NCBI RefSeq assembly: GCF_014805685.1
Contig: NC_060896.1
Location: 21,358,277-21,422,276 of the forward strand
Direction of reading: 5' to 3'
DNA length: 64,000 bases
Source of the DNA: Silurus meridionalis
Lineage: Eukaryota; Chordata; Actinopteri; Siluriformes; Siluridae
Under the pieces are notes generated by a model. The model saw nothing but the letters and a program-made list of their open reading frames with translations, was not told the DNA's origin and ran no database searches. Position numbers and translations under genes: made by a program. Shown piece by piece: positions 23,879 to 36,144 of the stretch; position 1 is the first letter of the stretch, and every line of letters begins with the position of its first letter.

Positions 23879-23883
23879 CACAC

Positions 23884-25929
23884 TTACGTGTAAAATTCGC
23901 AGAACTATTCATATTATTAAAAAGAAGGCAATTATGTCAACAAAATCATCTATTAATATACATGGGTAGTGTTCCAAACCGCATATGAATACACTAAATA
24001 GAACACCAGAGAATATTTCGTTATGGTATTTTGTCTGTTGTGTAGAGAAAGGCATGATTTACAAGGTATTTTCTAGTGATTAGCTTGCAATAGGATTCTC
24101 TTCCAGACAGAGTGTCTTCAAATCCTATAAAAACCTAAATCCTATATCCAGGAGCTTTAATGGTACAGATATCTAGCTATAAATAATAGGTGTGAATATC
24201 GAGTTTGGCAATACGTGGCAACTCTTACCTCTCTCATAACACTTTCTATCACAATTGCCACTTTCATTCTACATACCTGAGAATATAATGGAAATATAAT
24301 TAATCAGAATGTAACTACAGTGTCAAAACTGAAATGTATAACAGAGTTGTAAAAGGAAAAAAAAAAAAGAGAAAAAAAATACATTATTCATATGTGGACT
24401 CAGACAACCAGCCCACGACTGCAAGAAATCGAGACACGCCTCTGCATGTGCAAGAGCCCCTTAGAAAAGAAATCATAATGTCTGACTTGCAGGGCATTCA
24501 CTGCAGATGATTGAATGTGGATGAAAATAGCAGGATGGATGTTTCCTGTGTAACGCGCAATGAAAAAATACCATTCCCATAATATAGTACATGCAAAGAT
24601 CATTTCAGAATTATGTATGCTAGCATGCATATGGCGGAAAAAAATGCAGCAGCTAATTAAAAAATGTTTTAGTTATTCATCATACAGCATGTTATAGTAT
24701 TGCCATTAATTCAGTTTACTTGCAAAAAATGAAAAATATAGGAATATATAAGAGAAGTGACAAGTCTATAAAGCCTTAACTGGTGGTAGAGGTATGTGTC
24801 AAATGTACTTTTTTTTCTTTAGAAGTTCAGTTATATATGTAGTGAAACTGTTATAATAGCTTGATTTTTTCTTCAAGGTGAGACAAGAAAAAGATACGCA
24901 TTCAATAGTTTTTTAGTGATCAGCATTAGCTGCCATAACAGCCAGCAAACCTGAAGCTAAGTAGCCAGTTTTATTACTAATCTTGCTCTTAGCTATCATG
25001 AGAACCCCAGTGTTGTACCAACTAATTGGTTGCTAATTAGCTATTGTTAGATACACTGTATGTAGCAAAAGATTAATGACAGTAATGAATATTAGGTGTT
25101 ATTGCCATCATATCTGTTAAAGGTTACATTTTTAGATCAATAACTTGAAGCTGGCTGATGCTGAAAAGGTCATCTTGTGATTTTACAAATAAATAATTAT
25201 AGAGAAATGCAGCAATGTACCGTAGTTAATAGAACATAGGCAGGAGATGGTGAAAAAAATATACAAAACTTTAAAAACAGACCTAAGTGCTGTTATTTCA
25301 ACCTCTGGTTGCTTACGAATCGTTTGACTGATAATGTGATTGAATTAATCAGAAGAATGGTGTATGGGCAGGGCTGCTGACATTAATCATTTGTAGTATC
25401 TATATAATGTTTTCCGCTGATGGATGGTTTCTTATCTCAGAACTATTGCATTTATGATATGCCTAAATTCAACTCTCTTCTCAAAACTGAGAGTAGACCA
25501 TAATGTGTTTTCAGTCCAAGGTAGAATATAATAAATAAATTAAGTCTAATAAGCACTGTCTGAGATTTTAATGGCAGCTGTCATCCCTGCTTCATCATAT
25601 GATCAAACATTTTTTCCCCTCCTTTATGCTTGTCAGATTTGTCTGTTATGGAAAGCACCAACAAAGCTTTTATTAAAACTGTATAAAGAAAAAGGTCATA
25701 GAAACGTTATAAGATTTATTTATTAAGTTACATTTGTTTGTATTTGTAAGTACAGCAGCTTTGCTCTTCTATGACATATAATATAAGCCTGGTTTTAATT
25801 GCTTTGTGCTCATGTGTGTCTTTGACTTCAACAAAAAATGAGTGCTATGATGTTCTAATTAGCTTAGAAAGAAAAAGTTTGTTTGTTAAAGGAAATGTTT
25901 GAATTTAGGCTAGAAATTAACATCCCGAT
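23884..25929. other. AT-rich non-coding stretch
   Basis: Contains an A-rich run at about 24357-24380. No gene or recognised mobile element. Confidence 0.55.
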
Positions 25930-26668
25930 GCACAGGAAACAGAAAGGAAGCATAGGGAGAAAGGGGCTGTCAAAACAGAACTGGAATTGACAGAGAGATG
26001 AGAAAAGTAGGCAGGAGTACAAGGAGATGCGGCAGCAGGTGAAGAGGGATGTGGCAAAAGCTAAGGAAAAGGCGAAGCTGAGAAGCTGTATGTGAAGTTG
26101 GACACTAAGGAAGAAGAAAAAGATTTGTACCGATTGGCCAGCCAGAGGGACCGAGCTGGGAAGGATGTGCTGCAAGTTAGAGCAATAAAGGATGGAGATG
26201 GAAATGGAAATGTGTTGACTAGTGAGGAGAGTGTGTTGAGAGGGTGGAGGAAGTATTTTGAGCAGCTGATGAAGGAGGAAAATGAGAGCGAGAAAAGGGT
26301 GGATGATGTGGAGATGGTGAAGCAGGAAGTGGATAGGATTAGTAGGGAGGAAGTGAGAGCAGTAATTAAGAGGATGAAGAGTGGATAGTTGATTGGACCA
26401 GTCATATTATATACCTTTTTTTAAGAATAAGGGAGATGTGCAGACCCGAAGTAACTACAGGGGAATAAAGATGAACAGCCACACCATGAAGGTATGGGAA
26501 AGAGTAGTGGAAGCCAGGCTGAGAGAAGAGGTGACCATCTGTGTGCAACAGTATGGCTTCATATACATCAAGAGGCTGATGTAAAGGACAGGGGGGTATG
26601 GAGACGGATGATCCGCTGTGGCGACCTCGATGGGAGCAGCCGAAAAAAGATGATGATTTCCACCTCGA
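25930..26668 (+). mobile_element. Deletion derivative of a non-LTR LINE
   Basis: Plus-strand frames read YKEMRQQVKRDVAKAKEKAK, then from 26092 KLDTKEEEKDLYRLASQRDR and WRKYFEQLMKEENESEKRV (the segment before RT). From 26408 they read IPFFKNKGDVQTRSNYRGIK and HTMKVWERVVEARLREEV (start of RT). The text then jumps at about 26570 to the element's 3' end ('gatgatccgctgtggcgacc', 'gggagcagccgaaa'). The palm with the FADD box, the thumb and the C-terminus are missing. LINEs copy themselves by target-primed reverse transcription. The clade (RTE- or Nimb-like) is not settled by what I can see. The left boundary is approximate. Confidence 0.8.
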
Positions 26669-26872
26669 TGCATAGTCAAAGATACAAATCATTTGAAGAT
26701 ACTTAAGAAGCAGCTGCCGATGTGATATGATATGATTTATCCCTATTACGATGCAGTGCAATCCGATTTTGATTTGATTCAACAAAATGCGTTTCAATGC
26801 AGTACGATGCAATGGAAAAAATATGACGCTATGCAATTCAATATAGTACAGATAGTTTGTTTTTATTTATTT
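26669..26872. repeat. Low-complexity ATGCA-rich stretch
   Basis: From about 26720 the sequence is dominated by variants of 'gatgcaatgc' and 'gatatgat'. It looks like a decayed short tandem repeat. Nothing coding. Confidence 0.45.
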
Positions 26873-27001
26873 GGTTCAGACAGACACTTCTTCTTTTGTC
26901 TGCTCACATTAGGGGTCACCAGAGCATATCATGGCTCCATCCTCAGCATTCTCCTACTGATATACCCATGTCCCTCCTCAGCTCATGGTTCAGACAGACA
27001 C
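26873..27001 (-). mobile_element. Tiny LINE insertion with 15-bp target duplication
   Basis: The same 15 bases, ggttcagacagacac, occur at 26873-26887 and 26987-27001. Between them lies minus-strand LINE tail text ('cattaggggtcaccagagc') and then, after a gap, 'tggctccatcctcagcattc', also from the LINE 3' region. This is a 99-bp, 5'-truncated and internally deleted copy of the family at 25930 and 28016. Confidence 0.8.
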
Positions 27002-27044
27002 CACAACATAAATTTACTTAAGTGCCTTCTAAATTTGAACGCAT

Positions 27045-27083
27045 GGCCCTTTCAGAGAGAGAGAGGGGGAGAGAGAAAGATCG

Positions 27084-27141
<58 letters not shown>
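27045..27141. repeat. (GA)n then (GT)n microsatellite
   Basis: GA-rich to about 27080, then about 27 GT units (27087-27141). Frames over it are artefacts. Confidence 0.95.
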
Positions 27142-27142
<1 letters not shown>

Positions 27143-27998
27143 ATGTGTGCAGTGCCACTATATAGTGAAAGTTATCAATAAAGAGATTGTATCTCAACAC
27201 CTTCCTTCAGATCAGTGTTGAATGACTGATTTAATTGTTTAATCACAAATGCATGGTAAATATTTGTGCCAAGACCATACAAGTTCAATGAGGAATGTCC
27301 TTTAGGATTTCCTTTTAAAACCTATAGCAACAAAAGCATCTATATGTGAAACTGGTAGTTATGAAACTGTTGACATGGGTGAACAAAAGAGTGGGTGATT
27401 ATTTAAATATTCTGTACCTGGGGGCCTGCACCATAAAAACAAACTTGCTGCAAAACTTGCTGCAACATGTGGTTCATGGACAGGGCAGAGATAGAGGTTT
27501 GTGCCAGGATGTGTTGTCATAAGAGTGGCCAAATGACAAAAACATATTTCCTTATTACCATCACAGTCATTACATGGGCAGTGCTTAGTGGTAATGACCA
27601 GACTGTCCGTGGCATCATAGTGTGTTGGCTATCGCAAAGCAGGTGTTTAGTTGCACCACTGTGATTCTAATACAGTTCTATTGACGTTTGTTTTTTTGTT
27701 TATGTTTAGTCTTGTTTTTGTTTGTTTTTTTACTATGAAATTGCCTTAAATTTGCTTACTTGAGCTGATTACCATTTCATGAAAAACACACACAAGTTCA
27801 AGGTCAGAATCATGCATAATTAGGACATGCTTGTGTTTTTATCAGACTTTGCCCGGTATGCACATCTCACATACAACTGACTGAGTAGTACATAAGAATT
27901 CAGTTACATCAGAGGTCTTTGTAATTTGTAATGTTGGTATAAACACTTCACTTCTGCACCTTTAACTCTGTAATAATGATTGTTGGAAAAAAAAATCT
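27142..27998. other. AT-rich non-coding stretch
   Basis: No recognised repeat or gene. The 65-codon frame at 27467-27664 has no motif. Confidence 0.5.
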
Positions 27999-28897
27999 AG
28001 CAAACTTTTATGATTTTTCTTCTTCTTTCGGCTTCTCCCCTTAGGGGTCGCCACAGCGGATTATCCTTCTCCATACCCCCTGTCCTGTCCATCTGCCTCT
28101 TTCAACTCAATCACCTGCATGTCTTCCCTCAAAAAATCCATAAACCTACTCTATGGCCTTCCTCTTTTTCTCCCTCCAGGTGGCTCCATCCTCAGCATTC
28201 TCCTACCGATATTCCCCATGTCCCTCCTCTGCACATGTCCAAACCATCTCAATCTCACCTCCCTCATCTTGTCTCCAAAAAACGTCCTACATGCGCTGTC
28301 CCTCTAATGAAATAATTTCTTGTCCTCCCAACATCTTTAGCTTTGCTACCTCTAGTTCCACCTCCTGTGTTTTACTCAATGCCACTGTCTCTAAACCATA
28401 CAACATCGCAGGTCTCACCACAGTCTTCTAAACTTGCAGATACCCTTCTATCATAAATCACTGCTGCCACTCTTCTCCACCCACTCCACCCTGCCTGCAC
28501 TTTGTCCTACTCCTACTTACTTTTATTCGCCTTCTCTCCAGGATTTACCTCCAGCTCTCCAGGCTCTTCTCAACCTGCTCCCTACTCTCACCACAAATCA
28601 GAATATCATCCGCAAACATCATGGTCCACGGAGACTCCTGTTTAACCTCGTCCGTCAACCTGTCCATCACCACTGCAAACAGAAAGGGGCTCAGAGCGGA
28701 TCCTTGATGCAATCCAACCTCCACCTTAAACCAGTCTGTCATTCCTACTGCACACTTCATTGCTGTCACACTGTCCTCATACATGTCCTGCACCACCCTC
28801 ACATACTTCTCTGACACATTTGACTTCCTCATACAATACCGCAACTCCTCTCTCGGCACACCCTGTCGTCACACAGTGCAAGCAAACTTTTATGATT
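27999..28897 (-). mobile_element. 5'-truncated LINE with perfect 17-bp target duplication
   Basis: agcaaacttttatgatt is repeated exactly at 27999-28015 and 28881-28897. The insert (28016-28880) reads on the minus strand from MPREELRYCMRKSNVSEKY through MYEDSVTAMKCAVGMTDWFK and GLHQGSALSPFLFAVVMDRL to MFADDILICGESREQVEK. These are RT motifs with the FADD active site intact, in an open frame of 104 codons. Frames then break, but the C-terminal text (YGLETVAL, REGRHAG) and the 3' tail 'ccgctgtggcgacccctaag' plus a (GAA)-type end are present. An internal deletion shortens the region after FADD. It is among the better preserved insertions here but is not functional. Confidence 0.9.
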
Positions 28898-29555
28898 GTG
28901 ATCAAATATTTGCTAAAGTACTCTCTAAATCACTTTTGTATCAACACAGTTACATTAGCAAGTGAAATATCTAACCAAACAGCAATATGAGTTTTTACTA
29001 AGGATGTATTGCACACGATACAATCTCATACATGGCTCATTAAATCATATTCAGAAAAAATACTCTAATACCAACATCACACACTGTTTGAAAAGCCTAG
29101 TTCATGCTGCTGCATTAATGAACAGGGGACAGGAAACGACAAGAGTCTGGATATAATTCACATTTAATAATACGAAAATGGAGAAGAAGAAGAAGTTATA
29201 AGTCAACAGTTAGTACCTTATTTATCTGAATTCCATCTAAATTGTTATTTCAGTATGATCTAATGATAAATAAATTAATGTACTAATCAGAAACTAATAA
29301 AAGCATAATCCATAACTAAGACTGGAGTCATGATGATTCATGTGTAAATAATGGCCACCTTAACTAAAGCTTAAAACATTTGTTAATTAGTGCAATATTG
29401 AACACCTTAATTTGCACCTACATAACTATAGATTAGCTGATGAATAGAACATTAGTCAATTCACCTTTTTTTTTTATGATGAATTAACCTTTAATATAGA
29501 CATTAGTAGACATTAGTACATGCTGAATCAGGTACTCATTATAAAATATAAATAT

Positions 29556-29610
<55 letters not shown>

Positions 29611-30145
29611 TAATTAGAGTTAAAATCTTTGCAAAACGTTTAAAGGTTAAATGCATACAGCACCACTGATTGACTAATACTTTGCAGGTTAGTCATTATG
29701 GTATCAGATTTCAAAATTGTTTCATAGAGCTCCAAAAAGAGGGAATCTATACTCAGTCTGAAAAAAAAATGCATCCTCCATTTTCTTGCAAAAAAACAAG
29801 ACAAAATCTTGCTCTAAATACAACTGTCACCAATCACAGATTTAAAGCATCATGTTGTAAACTGCCTTAGTCAATGGCTTCATATTTCCTTTTGAAAAAC
29901 AGTACTGATTGCAATATTATATTGGACTTAATATTAGAAAGGATTTTTACTGAACAAAGAAACAGCAACTCAAGAATTATGTGTTGGCATATGTCTCATA
30001 GTCATAGTCATGGTGTCAGAAATTATAATAATTTCATTTATTTACTCATCTGAAGATTTCCACTTTGGGGAAGTGTCATTTGATTTGATAGATATACACT
30101 ATTAAGCTGTATCTTTACTTTCATTAAATCTGTGCATGTGCATAT
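28898..30145. other. AT-rich non-coding stretch
   Basis: Contains the (TAA)n array at 29555. No gene or mobile element recognised. Confidence 0.55.
29555..29611. repeat. (TAA)n microsatellite
   Basis: About 18 uninterrupted TAA units. Confidence 0.95.
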
Positions 30146-30409
30146 ACTGTACGGGGTGCCCCTGACTTACGAAATAAATAGGTACCGGAAAATTGTTCAT
30201 AAGTCGATTATTAGTAAGTCGAGAAGAGTGAGATTTACGTGTCTCATTCCCACAATGCCTGCCTGCCAGGAATTCTTCTTTAGTCCAGTCTGAATAGCGC
30301 CTGCGGATTTTTTAAGTTTTCTTGAATATATATTTTTATTTTGGTGGTTGAGTGCATATCTCAGAAAGTCCATGAGTCGGGCATTCGTAAGTCAGGGGGC
30401 TGACTGTAT
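30146..30409. mobile_element. MITE with matching inverted ends
   Basis: The left end carries gcccctgacttacgaa (30158-30173). The right end carries ttcgtaagtcagggggc (30384-30400), its complement with one extra base. Outside these, 'actgta' and 'gactgta' also mirror each other next to TA dinucleotides. The interior repeats the theme ('cataagtcgattattagtaa', 'gagtcgggcattcg'). No coding capacity. A TA-inserting (mariner-like) origin is my inference. Confidence 0.7.
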
Positions 30410-30878
30410 ATAGCCAGACACAGAAGGTAAAATAAATGGGAAAACTGAACACCACAGAGTTAAAACAAACCTATACAAAAGCCACAGAATGTCTACCAAA
30501 AAGCATTTTCTTGAGGAAATATTTACCAACTTTACTGCTTTAAATCTTTTGAATATATCTCCCCATTAAGAAGAACCGATAAAGCTTTGCAGACGAGTGA
30601 ATAACAAGTATAAAACAAAAATCCAGTAATTTTGATTCACTATTGTTAGCTATTCAGACAAGCACATTCATAAATGCTGAATTTTACAACAATTGCTGTG
30701 TCCTTGTTATAAAAGCAATAAAGCTTTTCTCTTTTGTACGGTCTACTTTCTCTGTTTTGTTAATAAACAGGTTTCAGGAAGACATTAGCGGCATGTCGTA
30801 AAAAAAAAGAATCGGTGGTAAGTTTCATCCACAGGAGCCCATTTTCTCCCTTATCACATCACTGCAATACAAGTGCAC

Positions 30879-30880
<2 letters not shown>

Positions 30881-30946
<66 letters not shown>
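30881..30946. repeat. (AT)n microsatellite
   Basis: Thirty AT units followed by ACACAC. Confidence 0.95.
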
Positions 30947-30949
<3 letters not shown>

Positions 30950-31044
30950 GATCTGAAACTAGTTTATTGTTCGTATTTTAAATTACACTGCTTTAAAATA
31001 TGGGCAATGAACTCACGGAGAATGGGGACTTCGAAAAATTCGCT

Positions 31045-31131
31045 CGTCATTCACTTTATTAGGAACAAGTGCACACATGAACATTTATGCAGATTCTTTA
31101 ATCACCCAATCATATACAGTAGCTAGTGTTC
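31045..31131. mobile_element. Terminal fragment of a Tc1-like element
   Basis: 'cattcactttattaggaaca' then 'gcagattctttaatcaccca' resembles the end of a common fish Tc1-like family ('ctttattaggaacacctg', 'aatcagccaatcatgtgg'). Only one end is visible. Confidence 0.5.
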
Positions 31132-31659
31132 CACATAAGATTCTAGATACAGTTTAATGACTGAAATGCTCATTTGGTATCTTGTGTCTGTCATACTTAT
31201 ATGAGATTCGAATGAAATTACATAAAAAAAGGCAAAAAATAAAAACTGTAATCTGAGTGGTAAAATGCATTAATAGTACATTAATTATATACATTATCTA
31301 CAACAGTATATACATAGATAGATGGTGTGTGTTTACATTTAATTTTGTTTACATGTAATTTTTCTAGAATGAAAATTCCTGGAATGAGACATTATTCCAG
31401 GAAAACATTAAAGGAATTATTTGCCAATGATTTAACACAGGCAATTTCTTCAATGAACAGAATTCTTTGGTGTCAGATTTAAAATTTTCTTCTTTGATAA
31501 TTATTTTTTTAGGAATGCTTTGCTTTAGTTTAAGTTTATGCTTTCAAAGTTTTATTTGATGTTCCGCAGGTTAATGTTCGCCATTTCCGCATAAATCATT
31601 CATTGCAATTGGGTTTAACAGCACTTTGGTCTCATTGACTATTGAGATTTGTATACTTA

Positions 31660-31760
<101 letters not shown>

Positions 31761-31974
31761 ATTAATACTTGAGGTGTAGGTTGGGGTTTTTTTTTTCCGA
31801 GGGGAATTATATTAGGTTTTTGGCAATGATTTTATTGTTTCAGAGTGCTGTTCTTCTTTTTAATTATGTATTTTGTGAGTTTTTTTAAATACTGAAAAAA
31901 CTTTTGGCAATTCTGTTGGCACAAAAATTGAATTTGTTAGTGTGAAGTAACATACACATGTATGACAGGACATG

Positions 31975-32300
31975 TGGTTTCTCATCCGAACACTGCATCA
32001 CACTGCCAGTCTTCCCATCTACATGAGGTTAAAAAAACGTGACTTATCAGGCCAGACCACCTTCTTTCTTTGCTAAATGGTCCAATTCTCATGTCCATTG
32101 TAGTTGCTTTCAGCAGTGAGCAGCAGTCAGCATGGGCATTTTGATTGCTTTGTGGCTGTGCAACCCCATACACACAATGTGTGTTCATACACAATTCTAT
32201 CAAAGCCAGTATTAACTTATTCAGCAATTTGTGCTCCAGGAGCTTATCTGTGGGATGGGACCAGACATACGCTAGTACTGTAGATTTAATGTTTGGGCTG
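31975..32300 (-). mobile_element. Tc1-like transposase fragment, minus strand
   Basis: Plus-strand text 'cgtgacttatcaggccagac' is the antisense of the catalytic WSDE block. 'gtcagcatgggcattttgat' and 'ctgtgcaaccccatacacac' are antisense of the middle of the transposase, and 'tattcagcaatttgtgctcc' of the region after the HTH. This order matches the family whose deleted copy lies at 11936. Frames are broken and both termini are missing. Confidence 0.7.
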
Positions 32301-34263
32301 ATCGGTGTGCATAGTATAGCGATATAGAAAAAATATTCACATTTTCAAGGTCACAAGATGATGTTTTCCAGAGTGACACATACAAGTGTTTTGTAGTCCC
32401 CATCAAAAGCAGAGCTTCATGCTGAATGTGACATTTATAGTGAAATATATAATATGAGGAGAAAGCAGTCTTCCCAGAATTCCTAAAAACATTATTTTTC
32501 TTTTAAATACTGTACATACTGATTCTTTAGAAGATTAAGTTATATTTTCACTGGGTAGCTTAACCCCATTCTGCCTTATGCTAGGGCTCGGTGAAACATC
32601 ACCATTGTCCTAATAATATACTATTTGTGATCATTGTGTATTTTCTTTGTTATACCCTCCTGAGACCCGTACTTTGGTTTGGCTTGCATGGTAGATTTCT
32701 GCTAGCTATTTGAGGTTAGGAGGAACCAATAAATATAATAACCAGATATTATTTTTAAACATGAATCTATTTTTGAAGAAATGATCTCCACATATGTGGA
32801 CACTCGGTCTGTATCCACAGAAAACCATCAAGACACCATTGTGTAACAAAGTTAAAATCTCTTTTATTTACATCCTGAGCATTGTGCCTGAACATTTTTC
32901 ATTGTTACTGTTTCGCATATATATAACAGTTTCAACTTCAAAAATGGATATGGGAAAAAAATTAACAAGCTATCATATAAAAAAAATTCTTCATAACTGT
33001 ACAAGTCAGGAACAGCTGCTTTTCCATAAGTGGATTTACAGCTTTGATGGATGTAAAGAACACACATTTGTACAAGGATTTAGAGTTTGTGACAGTTGAA
33101 CAATGACCAAGCCTCCCAATCCAGGTTCACCTGGTTCCGCAACCTGTGCAATCAGTGCATCTGCACCCTTACATAATTCAAAGTCAAGCATGATGCCTTA
33201 TGTTGAAGCACAAACTAAGTTTGGGGGGGGGGGGGGCCACGCCACGCCTCCTTGTTTGCTGTACTGGGCTTCCGTCCTTCCGCACCCTGCTGACAGTTGA
33301 GTTCGGAGCACTTGCCCCTTTTGGTACATGAGGCGGAAGCCTGTTGTCACAGTGCATAGATGTATATTTTTTATACTGTATACTGTTGTAAACAATTATA
33401 AATTGGTTTTCTGAAAAATTCTTTACAAACAGTTATAATTTTTACATTTGTACATTTTCAAAGAAACGAAGTCCCATTGTGGACCTCAAGTTTAGTGTCA
33501 TAGTAAACCTTTACGTTTACAAAAAATGTGTCAAATTAGCATGCCATATTAATCAAACAACACTTTTATGCATGACTTGGTATATAATGGTTTTATAGCC
33601 AGCATATATGTATGTGAATTTAGAAACATATTTTGTGAGTATTTGGTAGATGACAGGGAATAATATAATTCATAGGTTCTCCGAATCTATGAACAGCTTT
33701 TGTATTTAAAAAACTCTCAAACCCCAAACTGATTGAATTACTATACATTTTTTAAACAAACAGACACCCAATAGTTACAGGTCCAAGCTAATTTGTGTGT
33801 ATTAAATTAGCAAAAAAGAGTTTGTGTTATCACCAGTATTACATAAGATAATGTATAACATATTTTGTACGTAAATAAATTACACAAGAACAGAGCCCCT
33901 TCATAAATTACATAATTTCTCTTATATAAGTTATTGTCATATACCAACTCACCTCTGTCAGAATGGTTTATGAACTTTTCATAACTGGTGCCCTCTGGAG
34001 AGGTTTTTATTTTTGTGTGTACTATATCTGACAAATTTAGCTTTTTTATATATATATTTCTTAAAATGTAAATAGTGTGAAAGGAGTAGTCAATATAAAC
34101 CCTGACCAGACAAATACTAAAGATAAATTAATGGACTCTGTATTATGTGTTTTATTGTTAAAGCACATGTCTAGGGTTGGGGAACACAGTGTGATTAAAG
34201 GCACAGGGTGGTGGATATTAGGTGAATGGTAGTGTATTTGGTATATGATTAATAAAGAATGAA
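32301..34263. other. AT-rich non-coding stretch with a possible dispersed repeat
   Basis: At about 32655-32845, text such as 'ataccctcctgagacccg' and 'ccacatatgtggacactc' resembles a fish DNA-transposon-derived repeat, but I cannot name it. A G14 run lies at 33223-33236. The 101-codon frame at 32794-33099 has no known motif. Confidence 0.4.
33223..33236. repeat. Poly-G (G14)
   Basis: Fourteen consecutive G followed by CC. It could form a G-quadruplex or reflect a sequencing-prone site. Confidence 0.9.
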
Positions 34264-34820
34264 AAGACAAACACCGGGGTATCTTAAAAAATTAGATATA
34301 TTGTAAGATGCACAGCATCGGGATGGACTTCAGGGTGGACCAAGGCCAAAATAATAAACAAAAACACTCTTTTTACAAACACTAAATCACCTACAAACAA
34401 ACCCAAAAGAAAGACAACACACTTCCCTAACTCCCTCACCAAAAACGAGGCAGAAACCCATACCCAACAGAAATGGTAGCCCTACTACCGGTGAACAAAA
34501 CAACACACATACATACATATATTTGCAAATGTATAAGTCATTGAGTATTTACAGTAAACTAATCAAACTTCAAAAAGGACAAGCCAAACTCTGGGTCAAT
34601 AACAGGTAAGCACAAAACACGGAACAGCATTAAACCAGAATGAAGCGAGATCTCCTGATCCTGATCTCAGCTTCCGACTCTACTTTAGAGGTCACCTCTT
34701 GCTGACGACATCCAAAGGGAAGTGGGTGCGGCTTTAGTTTACTAGAGTGAAGGGAAGGCCTGGAATAGAGTCTCGGGATGGCATCTGCACACAAACCACA
34801 CATCGCATGCAACTACTGTA
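34264..34820. repeat. Probable dispersed repeat, class uncertain
   Basis: Composition changes to A/C-rich text ('caaaaacgaggcagaaaccc', 'ggtagccctactaccggtga', 'caataacaggtaagcacaaa'), then a GC-richer end at 34660-34790. The style resembles a fish LTR-type or unclassified repeat, but termini and coding motifs are not visible. Confidence 0.35.
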
Positions 34821-36144
34821 CTAAAATACTGTCCGTCTTTCTGCCTGTCTGGTTTTTTGTTTGTTTCTTTGTTTGTTGGTTGGTTTGCAATCTTCAAAAA
34901 AAAATACTTTGACTATTGTTAATTATTTGTTGGACCCCATGGGATCATAGTCCTGAGGGACTGCTAATACTGCTAACTAGTAAGCATTGTAAAATGAGAT
35001 TACAATAACAGTAGCAACAATAGCATTTATATGTGTATGTTGAACATTCAATTCCAGACTTAGGCTCTCCGCTTGCTATATTAACCTCCTCTCCAATTTT
35101 AGAACATGACTGTGGGTTTTTGTATCCATTCAGCGCCAAAAACGTAAGTGAAGTCAGTGACGCAAGAAGACCTAGATCACAGTCAACATTCTAATTAATC
35201 CAAAAAGTAATAATTAGGGCTGAGGCTGGGGAATCTATGCAGGTCATTTAAATTCTTCTATGCCAACCTTGGCAAACTATATCTTTTTGGACCTCAGTAC
35301 ACAGGGATATTTTGATACTGGTACAAATTTAGGCTATGCCTCTTAGTTCTAGAAAATTATCAATTTTGTATCAAATATGTGGTAACTGTTTAGCAAGGCC
35401 AACATGAGTGTGAAGTTGTCCACGTACATTACGTACATTAGGCTTATCAAGTTGTGAAATGTTTGTAAATGCTTTATACATTTGTTACATAACTCATCAT
35501 CAAGTGTTGCCAAAAAAAGGAAAGGGCAAAAACCAGGCTTAGAATGATGTAGTTAGCTAGAAGGAATAGCAAGTGAAGGGGAGGGTGTTAAAAGAGATGC
35601 ATTTACAAGCACAAATTTATGAAGATGATGTAAATACCAGTAACACAAACACACACATACACAAACACTGAATTTAAGAAGCAGAGATAAAGCAAAATAA
35701 TTTAATAAAGACTGCAGGAAGCACAAAAAACGAGGAGCTAAAAGGAGTAAATGAAGTGTATAGATGATATGTGTGTGCTCAAGGGACTCCAATCCACAAA
35801 GCTTATTCTTAAAATAAAAACAAAATGTGTTCAAACAGCTTCACCACGAGTGTATGATTGAGAAAGACAAAAAAGACAAAGTCGGAACGTGATATAGAGA
35901 TCGAATGTTTAATGTGTTCTCTTTTCTTGGTTTTATTGTAATGACATTGTGCAGTAAACAGTATATTCATATTGTTTTGGTCCAATGATATATTATTGGG
36001 CAATTAAACGATTACTTGGTTTGGTAAAAAAGTTAATACACATTATTGCATGATAATAACAGAAACAGAAACACCATATGAGACAGCAAAGAGCTACACA
36101 ATATCAAGCAGGTAGTATTCATTGTATGGCTAATCAGTCTATTT
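34821..36144. other. AT-rich non-coding stretch
   Basis: No recognised gene or repeat. Short frames lack motifs. Confidence 0.5.

Larger units (their letters stand above)
22570..23883 (+). mobile_element. Short LTR retrotransposon (Gypsy-like), degenerate internal region
   Basis: Both ends start TGTCAGGGATCC: left LTR from 22575, right LTR 23474-23878 ending GTCCTGACA. A CACAC direct repeat flanks the insertion (22570-22574 and 23879-23883), a 5-bp duplication as made by retroviral-type integrases. A polypurine tract (gagaggggggtaa) lies directly before the right LTR. The 0.74-kb interior (22736-23473) is GC-rich, with overlapping frames rich in Pro and Ser but no protease, RT or integrase motif. 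It resembles the 3' tail of a fish Gypsy polyprotein with pol deleted. It cannot move on its own. Confidence 0.85.
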
